From NCBI GenBank assembly GCA_949710005.1, contig OX453278.1, positions 6,869,597 to 6,933,596 of the forward strand: DNA of 64,000 nt, given 5' to 3'. The stretch is from Ricordea florida (lineage: Eukaryota; Cnidaria; Anthozoa; Corallimorpharia; Ricordeidae). Positions 10,828 to 21,500 of this stretch are shown here, piece by piece. A model generated the notes under the pieces. It saw nothing but the letters and a program-made list of their open reading frames with translations. It was not told where the DNA came from and made no database searches. Each line of letters begins with the position of its first letter. Position 1 is the first letter of the stretch. Position numbers and translations under genes: made by a program.

Positions 10828-13800
10828 CTACTTTTCCAGCTGTTTCATCTGCCATAATCCATCATTCAAAAAATGAATCACCTCAATTCCTATGCCTTTG
10901 TTTGTTTGCTGTCTACGATTTTTAAAGAGAAAAAATAAACAATATAAAAAGACATTAACAGGAGAGACAAACTTTAAAACAGTGTTCTCCAGCTAGATCT
11001 ATGCGCCACTTTTCAAAGCTACCTTGATATGAAATAGGCTCACAATGCATACATGTGCCTAAGGTGAGAAACAATGCATTTGTTTACATTCAAGAAATTC
11101 AGACCTAAAATCACTTAGCGCATAGGGGCCTGGGCCCTGGGCAAAAATGCTGTTATTTAACAATTATTAGCCAAAGGAAAAATGATTATCAATGAATATT
11201 CACAAAGACAAAGTCGAGGTGAATATTTACCGATAATCACTGAGCCTGAGGCGAATAACTGTTTTAGTATTAATACACAGGTGATTGTTTCAAAAAAAGA
11301 AGAGAAAAAGCATTGTACAACACAAAAAAAGTTTATTTCATCAAAAGCGCACAAACAACTGGCAGCTATATTGTTCGTTGAGGTGATTATTGGCTGATAA
11401 TCAGAGATAACGAACCAATCAGAGCGCGTGATTTTGTATAATCACCTGAGTATTTATACTAACCTATTTTAAACAATTTGCAAATCATGTAATGTTCATT
11501 TTTCTGTCAATGTACTTACATTTCCTCAGCCGACATAATCATTTTTCCAATAGCTACTGCATGCTCTTTACCTTCAACAGTAACTGCCTTTACATAATTA
11601 AGGCCTTGATATAATACAATGCTCCAAATGATAACAACGATTGTTTATTTATTTATTCACATGTATTTTGCACTATAGTAGTAACATCTGCTAATTATTT
11701 ATTTCTTCTATAGTGCAAAATACATGCGAATAAATGCATAATAAAATGTAAGGTATCACTTTTAATGTAATATACCAAAGGACAAAATCTGAAAAAAACT
11801 GTCCCGATAAGAGCAAAATAAACACCTTTTCATGGCAGCTAAATTTCTCCTTAATGTAACTGTTTGACTGCAAGTTTGCTTGCACAACTTTATACATTGA
11901 CTACGCAAACCAAGGACACCAAAATACATTTTCATACAAAGTTTGAATGTCGGTTTTTGACACAGAACAGATTTGACAATTGTGGTGAGTTTCTACCTAC
12001 TAAGATGATTTTTTTTTCAACCTTGATATGTTTTGTTCAGTTATAGAGCTAACAATATACATGCAAAAATTTCAGCATGCTCATTAGCTGAGAGCACGTC
12101 AATTAATCCCAAACAGTGCAGAAAATTGAAATTGAGTACAAAAAGTTTTTTTTGCATGTATATTATTAACAAGTAATCACATGATTTCTCGTGCAATTTG
12201 GGATAAATCAGCACTTGTAAATTTTTTAAAGACTACAAATTGCACTCGCCCTACGGGCTCGTGCAATTTGGTTAGCCTTAGAAAAATTTACTCGTGCTGA
12301 TTTATCCCAAATTGCACTCGAAATCATGTGATTACCTATACAAATTATATGCATTTTAAGCTAAATACAAAACATTTGTTGAGATTCCATTGTTTAGATA
12401 CTCAATTTTGTACTGTAACAAACATTCCCTTGACTGCATGTGCCCTATGCAGCCCTAAGTTTACTTGAGAAATGACATCAAGAGCCACCCCCCATACTAC
12501 ATCTCTTAATGTTGGTCAAGAAAAAAGAACCAAATGGCTCGTTACCGGGTACACTTTAACTCTCATAAGTGGCCAATAAATATAACTTCAAGTAACTCCC
12601 ATCATCTTTTAATCCTTATGTCTCAGGTCTTCTGAAAACTCCTTTCGTAATCTTTAAGACAGGCAGTTGACAGATTACAAAGGATACAACAATTGCTCCT
12701 TTGGGTAAATCAACTAGTTTAGCTCCAGGCGTGGTTAGACCTCGGCACATGACATTTGCCCCACTCAAAAGAAATTTAATTGCTCCTTTATCTGCTTGCT
12801 GTTTTGGAAGAATTAGAGGATCTGAAAGAAACATGACCAAACCCCAAATGAAACAAAGTATTTGCATGAAAAGGTACACTTGGACAAATGCATTATTAAT
12901 ATATCATCATCATTAATGGGTATACTGGGCCGTGTTTGCCGATACATCACTTTTCATAGTACTAATGCCATTTATATCTCAATGATAAGACTGATATTAG
13001 AGTATTGCTCTGGGGTCTGGGCATGTTGCGGGGAAGTAAATAGCTTATCTGTAGAAGCTCTGAAGAGATGCACAGGAAGAATGGTAATTAAGACATCAAG
13101 AAGTGATGCTGCAATGGAAGCTTTAAAATGGCCAAGTCTTAGGACCTAGCGTGATGAGTCTATCTATAAGCTTGTGAGGAAATGCATAAATGATTAGTGT
13201 CCTCAGTATTTTAATAACTATTTAATTTTTAATAATATATCTTATTACTGGTATTAAATTTTCTACGTTTGGTAATAGCCTCAGGGCTCCTATTGACAGC
13301 AGAGATGCTTTGTAGCTCCCTGAAGGGACTACCCTGAGATTTTACCTATTTATTTATTTTGCTTTAAAAATAAAGGTGTCTATCTACCTAGCTCCATGCC
13401 TTAAGTGTGCAGCCACTAATCACAAGCCTGTGGGTGACGTCCAGTACCAAACAGTGCTGGTTTACAGATGATGCATTTGGAGCTGGCTCTATACTGGAAA
13501 TCACGAATTGGTGGGACACCCTTAACACCCTTAGCCCAGACTTTGGGTAACACCAAGAAGTGCTGGATTGTCTCAAAGGCAGATAAAGAGGCAAGCGTCA
13601 AAGAAGTGTTCCAGGACACGGCTGTCAATGTGAAAGTACAGGCACAAAAACACCTGGATGCGGTGAGAGGCTTACAAAAATATTCAGAATATGTTAGCGA
13701 GAAGGTGACCAACTGGGTCAGTGATGTTATCAACCACAAGCATGCTATGCTGCTTACGCCTTTGGCTTGAAACATAGTTGGACTTGAGAACTATGCCAGA

Positions 13801-16041
13801 CAGTCAAGATTTATTAGAGCCACTGGAGAATGCCATATCTAAGGTGACTATCTCTGCAGTTACAAAGCATGGGTGCAGTAGGCTAGACAGGGACATTCTA
13901 GCACGGCCAGTTCGTCTAGGGGGACTAAGCATGACAAACCCATGTCTTGAAGCAAATTATTTTCTTGCAATTTTCCTCCATTAAAGTTACCAGCCCACTG
14001 GTCCAACAGACCGTGGCTCAGTTCCATCAGATCCTGGATGATTCTCTCATCAAGTCACTACAACAGGTAGTGAGGAGTGAGAGATAAAAAGCACTCCAAG
14101 ACAGGGCTGAGTATAGCAAAGAAATAACTCCACAGAGAGTCCAGCGAGCACTTGACCTTGCCACAGATAAAGGATCATCAATTTTGCTGACTGTACCCCC
14201 CCCCCCACCCCCTTTGTGAAATGGGTTTCAACCTAAATAAGACGGAGTTCCATGATGCAATCAAACTGCACTATGATTGGCCGGTTGATGATATCACCTG
14301 TGTATGTGGCAATATTTCCACAGTAGATCATGCAATGATATGCAAGGGAAGTAGGTTCATTACCCAACATCACAATGAGCTGAGAGATTTAGAAGCCAAA
14401 TTCCTGAGTAAGGTATGTAGTGATGTTGAGATTGAGCCTGTCCTTCAAGATATCTCACGAGAACAGCTAGGAAGGGGTTCTAATCGAGCCCCAGATGTGA
14501 GATTAGATATGAAATTTTTGGTACATTTTTATATACTTATACAGATTATAATTGTGAATATCATTTCTAGCATTTTAGCAGATCATACCAGTAAATTGTA
14601 AACTAAAATCTGTTTGAGAATTTGTTACTAAAATTATTATTAAAAAATATATTATTATTATTATTATTATTATCTTCACTATCATTATCATTATCATTGT
14701 TTTTTCAGTGAACAGCACCTTTGATGTTCACTGGTTGTTATTCAATTGAGGGCAAGCTACCATCTGTAGCCTCAAGCTTCAAAAACTTTTTGCAAGATTC
14801 ATTATTATTATTATTATTATTATCATTATTATTATCATTGTTATTATTATTATACAACTCAACACACTAATCAATTCATGGCACAAATTTACAGGCAAAG
14901 TGCAACATAAATTAACAACTTTAAAGAGCAATTTCCATTGGCTTAGAAGGGGTATTATGACAGTGTCATCAGATTCGTAATCAAACAATGGCTTCTCCTT
15001 TTTCCATTCATTCTCATGGTGATCAGCATCCAACTTCTCCTTACAATATCAGTCCACTGTCAAGCAAGCACATAATGAGAAAAGTACAATGCTCACTGGG
15101 TTCAAAGATTTGCTTCCCAGATCTTGAGAGTGAACAGGTTAAATTCCTAAAATTGATTAATGTCACTGCTCCTCACATAGGAATTACAATTTGTGTAAAA
15201 TTTATGGTTTCTGTCCTTTTGCGTAAGACGCTAAGAAATGTGAATGAGCTTTGTATGATACATTTGATAGCTAGACATCCATCCAGCAGCAGGCCAATGG
15301 CCTTTTGTGTTACAACTGTGGCTAGACCTCACGTAGTCTTATGGGCAGACATAAATAAGGCTGTTTACTGTACCAACCACTCTTAATACAAGGTAGAAAG
15401 TTAAGTTAGACATGTTGCAACATAAAAACAGTGTAACTATTGTGCAAAATTGCATGCGTTACAAAATGCTAATGGCCCTGCCATCTTAACCATGGGGCAT
15501 CACACTCCATTAACTAAGTTTTGCCGCAGTTTATGAAAAACTTTCTTTATTAAAAGATAATTACAGTGCACAGGAAAGGTTAAACTCATGCACCTACTAC
15601 AAATGTCGAAAAAAGGTAACAAGCTCCTTTCCATCCAGTCTTTCTACTAGAACACCACCTTAGCACGTGCCCTGCTGGTGGCCCAAAGGTCAACCAACAA
15701 GAAGTCAATGATTTGAGCGTACAACTTACATTTGTGTAAAAGTCTGAGTGACGGCAGGTAATCTCCTTCTCTTGTTTTAAAGAAAAGGATCTCTTGATTG
15801 ATGGATAATATTTCAATACGTTCATGACTGCAAAAAAAAAAGAAAAATGGAAATCGAAACGAAGTCAGATTTACTTTGCTGAATTTATCTTTTCATCTGA
15901 CCACTAACCGGTTAGCTCAGTTGGTAGAGCACTGGACTACTGTGCGGGAGGTCGCAGGTTCAAACCCCGACCAGACCAATTAACACTCAGGTTCTTTAAG
16001 GGAGATAGTTTTTAACCCTTTCACTCCCAAGGGGTCTCCAT

Positions 16042-16086
<45 letters not shown>

Positions 16087-17748
16087 AGTCACTCTTGGGA
16101 GTGAAAGGGTTAAGTAACTCAGGAGAAAATGCTGCCTTTGTAACGACATCTGCAAATGGTTAGACTTTCTAGTCTTCTCGGATAAGGACAATTAACAGTA
16201 GGTCCTGTCTCACAGTCCTTGTTCATGATAACTTAGTGGGGCATTAAAGAACCCACACATTGAATGTAAAGAGTAGAGGACGTAGTTCCCGATGTTGTGG
16301 TCTGGCCTACGCCTTATGAATGGCGCTTCACATAGGGATAACCTCATTGTGCCTTTCCCCCATGGACAGAATTGTCCAAGAAAAATTAGTATGTTCTATG
16401 TTATGTACAAATCACTGAGTAACAATACTACTGTGCTTGTTACATCTGTACTGTAATGAGTGGGTATCTCAAGTTAAACGTGCTCAGCCCCATAATTGGT
16501 GTATCCTGCCTCAACCACAGTGGGTTATACTGAATGTGGACACATTCCAGTACTCAAGATTTTGGGAGGGGGATCCTGGCAGAAAGAAGGGGTAGGAAGA
16601 AGTTGGTTATTCACAGCTCCCCAGCATAATTATTTCATCCACAGTACCCTACTAAGGTGCTTAAATAGAGCCAAAGAACTGTAACCCAAAACATGAGGTT
16701 TTTGAATGAGCTACCCCAGCAACAGTCCTTAAAGTCAAGATTCTGTTACAAAGTACAAATTCAGCATAAAGCAATCACTCAATTGATTCACTATCAGAGG
16801 AAAATGCTGCTAACATATCTATACATCCCACAAGTGTTACTTGCTTGTTTTGGTCGTAAGAGTTTGAATACCAAAACCTTAGAAGGGAAGGGCCATAAAA
16901 GAAGGAACAAAGGGATCATAGGAATAACATGCTTCACTTACCTTCTTAAACAGTTATGACATTTCATCCCATCACATTATCTCCCATATGACAACATTCA
17001 AACCCCACCCTACCCCACCCAACCTTTCCTTCCCCATCCCCCACCAAGCACCACTCCACCTAGCCACAAGGCCTTAAAATCATACTTGTGGTTTTTTAAG
17101 AAACTCACCATTTCACTACAATCAATGGATCTTTCTTAGGAAATATTTGTGAAATAAACTCCTCTATTGGTGGAAACTGTTCCACTAACTTGGCTTTGAT
17201 TGACCGCTGGACAGAAGATTTAACTTGACTTGTTCCTGATACACTTTCTTTTGCTTGAAATCTGGATGAGGATAACAAGTAAAAAATTAATTTTAATTAC
17301 ATGCATTGTTGTCAAGGGTTTATTTCAGTCTGCCACTAATTTTTGAAGTAGGCAGGGAAATAAAAAGGAACCAGGGGACAAACATTCAATTGTGTGACTG
17401 ATATTTTAGTTTTGTATCAAAGTAGATGGGGGAAATCCCCAGTCCCCAGCCCTTAGTGACAGCCCTGGTTTATTTAAGTTGAAAGTTTAGAGCTGTATTA
17501 TAGCAGCAACTGGAGTCCCCAGATACAATAATAGCTATTCATTTTCCTCTTGAAGCAACTAGAAAAACCCACTCTTTGCATAAATATATGTGCTGGGGAC
17601 ACAAAATTCTGTACCTTGTAAGTTGTCAGTATGCTATACCTAGGAATTACTCAAGGGTATAAACCAGTGATGATTAACTTAATGGGGTGCATTTGGAAGC
17701 TATTGCATTAAATATATCATTTGCGTCAATATTTTTGTTTGTTTTTTT

Positions 17749-17779
<31 letters not shown>

Positions 17780-18440
17780 GCAACCCTCCAGATTATTGCC
17801 CCTGGGTCTATGTAGTCAACCTCATACTTAAGTGGTTTTAGGGGGTATAAGGTTCAATTCCAGGTGATATCACTACATTGTTTGCTAGGATAAGAGACTT
17901 ACTCCAATGCCTCTCTCCAACCAGGTGTATAAATTAGTACGGTAAGATTTCCGCACAGGTCCCTACTTCATTATGCATTCTGTAACTATAATATTTCGTT
18001 CTTTGAACACAAGAAATATTTGCACGTGCATTACACCAGACAAGACAGCTTCAGCATGCATAATGAAGTAGGGACCTGTGCGGAAATCATTCCATTAGTA
18101 CTAAGTCCCCTTGGACGGAGAGACGTCCAATTCAGAAGGGAAAAATGCTTAAAAATACAGAAAGCGGAAACAAAAATGCAGACGGGCTGTGTATTCTTTG
18201 ACTGTTTGGGTCTTTCTTTACTTTTCTGACTTTCTTTGAGAACACCAGTTGCAAGGCTTGGTGACCAGACACCACGAGATAAAAATTTATATCAAGTCTA
18301 ATAAAACGTTAACATCACTTCGTAGTTCGAATGACACAAAAATTTAGATTAGAGATCTGAAAAGCCAAGGGGACTAAATTAACAAAAAAGTTGTCGAATG
18401 GCCTCCAAACGTGAGGTTAAAATACTTACTTTTTGAACAT
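10828..18440 (-). CDS. MCTS1: MCTS1 translation re-initiation factor
   Basis: Six exons on the minus strand, phases all consistent: 18440-18430, 17261-17109, 15827-15730, 12821-12688, 11587-11520 and 10912-10828. They encode 182 aa against 181 in human MCTS1. The start reads [13 protein letters not shown]. An N-terminal region ([39 protein letters not shown]) is followed by the PUA domain ([20 protein letters not shown], then [18 protein letters not shown] and the C-terminal [20 protein letters not shown]). MCTS1 works with DENR on the 40S subunit in post-termination recycling and re-initiation after short upstream ORFs. Start choice: the ATG gives the conserved MFKKF and is followed by a GTAAGT donor. 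It is divergent from MSL3 with 133 bp between the start codons. Introns carry a SINE and LINE remnants, but the coding exons are intact. Confidence 0.96.
11160..11455. mobile_element. MITE with ATTATTxGCxRAAGG termini (copy 1 of 2)
   Basis: About 290 bp, sharing with 24871-25122 the segments TCACTGAGCCTGAG / TCACCGAGCCTGAG, GAAAAAGCATTGT, CAAAAGCGC, GAGGTGATTAT and AACCAATCAGAGCGCG. Short inverted GATTATC/GATAATC motifs repeat near both ends. It lies in the last intron of MCTS1. Confidence 0.7.
12172..12338. repeat. Foldback MITE with ATCACATGATTTC termini (copy 1 of 2)
   Basis: GTAATCACATGATTTCTCGT at the left is matched by the complement of CGAAATCATGTGATTAC at the right. The interior has paired TTGGGATAAATCAGCAC and GTGCTGATTTATCCCAA around GCACTCGCCCTACGGGC. 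A truncated second copy is at 62108-62240. Confidence 0.75.
12905..13240 (+). pseudogene. LINE reverse-transcriptase C-terminal fragment
   Basis: In the frame 12862-13149 the residues [20 protein letters not shown] and [17 protein letters not shown] resemble the thumb region after the catalytic domain in non-LTR reverse transcriptases (YxSLIRPILEYCxxVW... LExLQKRAxRxI). The frame closes after KWPSLRT. It lies antisense in intron 3 of MCTS1. The assignment is from pattern only. Confidence 0.55.
13440..14600 (+). pseudogene. Decayed retroelement ORF with zinc-finger and endonuclease-like end
   Basis: Frames 13468-13770, 13778-13984 and 14221-14601 look like one old ORF broken by stops and shifts. 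The last piece has [20 protein letters not shown], then CVCG...DHAMIC (a CxC-H-C zinc-binding pattern), then [12 protein letters not shown] and EPVLQDI...DVRLD, which resembles the C-terminal end common to cnidarian and other metazoan retroelement polyproteins with a restriction-like endonuclease. A run of C at 14197-14212 interrupts it. Antisense within MCTS1 intron 3. Probably unrelated to the preceding fragment. Confidence 0.5.
14640..14860. repeat. ATT/TTA trinucleotide microsatellites
   Basis: Two runs, about 14650-14675 and 14801-14853, of TTA and interrupted TCATTA units in MCTS1 intron 3. Confidence 0.9.
14980..15090. repeat. Dispersed repeat fragment (GGTGATCAGCATCCAACTTC)
   Basis: CATGGTGATCAGCATCCAAC, TTCTCCTTACAATATCA and the following TGAGAA match the start of the repeat at 33372-33560 (TAGTGACCAGCATCCAATTT, CTCATTACAATATTCACTG, GAGAATAACAAAAATGATCA). 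No coding capacity is credible although a frame is open across it. Confidence 0.5.
15904..16390 (+). mobile_element. tRNA-derived SINE, interrupted by a nested MITE
   Basis: The head has pol III box A TAGCTCAGTTGG (15912-15923) and box B GGTTCAAACCC (15957-15967), about 33 bases apart as in a tRNA, but the acceptor arms do not pair, so it is not a functional tRNA. The body runs CTGCCTTTGTAACGACATCT ... GGTTAGACTTTCTAGTCTTC ... GGATAAGGACAATTAACAG ... AAGAACCCACAC. A headless copy of the body is at 56183-56395. The element lies in MCTS1 intron 2, antisense to the gene. Confidence 0.8.
16016..16109. mobile_element. piggyBac-type MITE, 94 bp, TSD TTAA
   Basis: Termini CCCTTTCACTCCCAAG and CTTGGGAGTGAAAGGG, flanked on both sides by TTAA (16012-16015 and 16110-16113). 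TTAA duplications and CCC..GGG ends are hallmarks of piggyBac transposition. It sits within the SINE body. A related end, TTAACCCTTCAAGTCCCAGT, starts at 33373. Confidence 0.85.
17945..18090. repeat. Foldback repeat near the MCTS1 5' end
   Basis: GATTTCCGCACAGGTCCCTA at about 17946 is inverted as TAGGGACCTGTGCGGAAATC at about 18070-18089, continuing into CTTCATTATGCAT / ATGCATAATGAAG. The spacer is about 80 bp. It lies in MCTS1 intron 1. A related nested version lies at 20080-20390. Confidence 0.75.
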
Positions 18441-18573
18441 GATCTCACAGTTTTTCGACCTTGCGGCGAAAACATAGAGGCTGTCTACAGAGGTGAACTA
18501 TCACATCACGTGCGCGGTCATTCTAGGAGTCCTCGAACGTTCTTGGTCAGCTGAACTTCCCAAGAAAAAACAA
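18441..18573. promoter_or_regulatory. Bidirectional promoter between MCTS1 and MSL3
   Basis: The two start codons are 133 bp apart on opposite strands, so both core promoters and 5' UTRs must fit here. No TATA box is apparent. CAAATGGCGGCG at the MSL3 start (18571-18582) matches the YY1 consensus often placed at start codons of housekeeping genes. A TCACGTGC E-box-like site lies at 18505-18512. Confidence 0.75.
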
Positions 18574-21500
18574 ATGGCGGCGAGCGGTCGGGAAACTCGA
18601 AGCAATCCAGTTCCAAAATTTGAGGTCGGGGAGAAAGTGCTTTGCTATGAACCGGACAATAACAAAGCCAGAGTGCTATATGAGTCTAAGGTAAATCGAT
18701 CTAAGCTCATTTGGGTCTGATTTGAGTGTTTTTGAACAAGATTGTGTCAGAAATTGATGACCCTTAATTTGAAATAAGAACTCGTGTCGTTTTAAAGCTA
18801 GTGTTTGTTTGGCAGCCAACCGCTACACTTTAACATCAAGGGATCAGCCTATGCGTAGACCAAATCAAACACTTCCAGCCCCTATGAAATGACTTAGTTT
18901 CAACATGGAATAAGGTTACCTTAGCGACTGCTGTACAAGTCATTTTGTTTTTCTCCATCGTCAATTTTTCGACATCGATATCCGTAGTAGTGTACATGTC
19001 GAAGTACTGAAGAAGACCAGGCCTAAGTTAGGTGTGATACTTCCAAGAGATTTAAACGGGTCGGTTCCCTTTCCATGTCTTTGTAGTCCGTTTATGAAAT
19101 AACCATCTCGTTTCACAGAAAGTCTCAATCTAGCGAACTCAGAGGCCCCATTAGGGGTTTTAGGGATACGGGATATTTGCGAAAAAAATTATAGGGATAC
19201 GGGATATTTCGGGGAAAAGTTATAGGGATACGGGATATTTAGAAAAGAGATAGTGGGATATTGAAGGTCAAAGTTTTCTTTTTTGACAGAATAAAACAGG
19301 TTAATTGATCAATATGAAAGACGCGAAAAGTGAAAAAGAGGTACTTGAAAATGCAAATTAATGTATTTCCTTAAGAAAAGACATTGTAATCATCCTTTAA
19401 ACCCTATTTGCACTCGATTTCTATTTTAAAGTATGAAACTGCACCGGAAAATGTGTTTTACATTATTTGGTAATCGGACTTATCACATGCAGTGACGTCA
19501 TCATTATTAACTTGAATTATAGGGATACAAACTACAGGAATTAATGGCATACGGGATATTCAGACCCCCCCTAATGGTGCCTCAACTCAGCACGATGTAG
19601 CCGTTGCCACGCAGTTATTGAAATTTGTTTGTTTGTTACTCCTCGTATGCCTTTACCAATTATTGTCCTACTGGAATGCAGTTAACAGGGTTATAAATGT
19701 TCAATTATTACATTTGATTTGATTTAATTTAGTTTGATATGATTTGAGTTGATTTGTGCTTTACAGAGTCCCCAATTAGTAAGTCAGTGCTAATACAGTT
19801 GACACTTAAATAAAGTTCATCATCATCGTCATCATCACAGTACAGCTAACCATAACATTTGCATTCTGTTACATTAAAATCCCTCCAATATTTTCAAGAA
19901 GAAAAGGAATCAATAAGTCACAGCTTAAACTGTACTAAAACATAGTATTTTTTTGTTTATCAACTTCTCAAATTTTCTTGAAAATTATTCTTTTTTCATT
20001 TACTATATATTATCTGTCAGATTCTGCTTGCTTCATGTTCTGCGATCCTTATATTGTGTTAATATGAAACCAGGCATGGCACCCATTTGGGCTAGATTTC
20101 CATGTCACCCAAAACTTCATTATACAAACTGTAGCCGTACTGTTTCATTTCTTTAAAACAACAAATGTTTGCACATGCATTACCCTAAACAATTCAGCTA
20201 CAGCATGCAGCTAAATTTCAGAATACCCCGCCACTTCATTAACATACTGATGAATAACAATAGAGTCCATTGTAATATGCCTCATTCTTCAAAAGAAACC
20301 GACACATGTAAATGAAGTGGCGGGGTATTCTAAAGTGGCTCCCAGCATGCATAATGAAGCATGGGGTGAAGTGGCAATCTAGCCCACGTTTGTCTGCTTG
20401 GTGTAAGTGCGGCGATCGCAGCAGGGGTGGGATGTAAGTGTTTGCGGTAATGTGGCATTTCATTGCTTTTTTTTTGTGCAGTATTGCGGTATTATTACTT
20501 ATTTTCCATGCCATATTGTGGTATTTGGACCACCCTTGCATCCCCTCCAGCAGCTCATTACATTAATTTTCATCCTAGGTCTTGGAAGTTGACATTACCA
20601 AAGATGAAAAAGGAAGGAAAATTCCTGAATATTTTATACATTTCAGTGGATGGAACAAAAGGCAAGTTCATGATCTAGAGGCGTAGTCTGGCTATGAATT
20701 TTTAGTGTTGGCAAGGGTCATGCCATCTGGACCCTGAAACCAGACCATATTCAGCTTTATTATATGGAGAAGAGTGTTTTACTGGGAACTAAACCACTCT
20801 TAGATTCCATACGCCACTTCATCGGGGACCCAAGTGGCGTATTTTCCGTATGTCACCTTTGTGAGTGTCGTATCGTTCAATGACGTCACGATTCCCGCCT
20901 TTTGCTTTGGTCTCCATATAATAAAAAGATCATTACACGTTGGCTCGAAGATATGAATTTTATGTTCTTGTGGCAAGAACAATATCTCACGAGTGAGCAA
21001 ACACTCGGATATAAAATTCATATCTTCTTGCCACCGTGTAATATCCTCTATGTAAATTTGCTACCCTAGATGTAAGTAACGGTAGACAAAAGTTGCCAAT
21101 TTTCACATCAAAACCATTATTTGTTTCTAATTTTTCCTCAAACAAGACGCATATCTGTGTGAACAGGGGCTTCTTTCCTGTCACATCCAGCTGTAAATGC
21201 GAAAAAGTCGACATGACGGAATCTCAGGTGTCCTTTGTCGATTGTTTTACTGCTCTAGCTTAGTAGAAGCAACTGTATTGTAAGCATTGTATATGTTGTA
21301 GTTCAATTTTATCCTTGGTTCAAATTTTATTTTTCTTTGTTTCAAACTCATTATCATACATTACCATACCAGAAAACAATGGAAAATAAAATTTGAACCA
21401 AGGAAAAAATTGAACTACAACATATATTCCCATTCCAATCTCTTACTTGTCATTTCTCTAATAACACTCTCTTCCTTGATGGTTCCATTTTCTCATAGTT

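Noticed and set aside
19000-19060. Further hammerhead (CTGAAGAAGACCAGGCC)
   Set aside because: The second core strand reads GGTGTGATAC instead of GAAAC and stem I does not pair.
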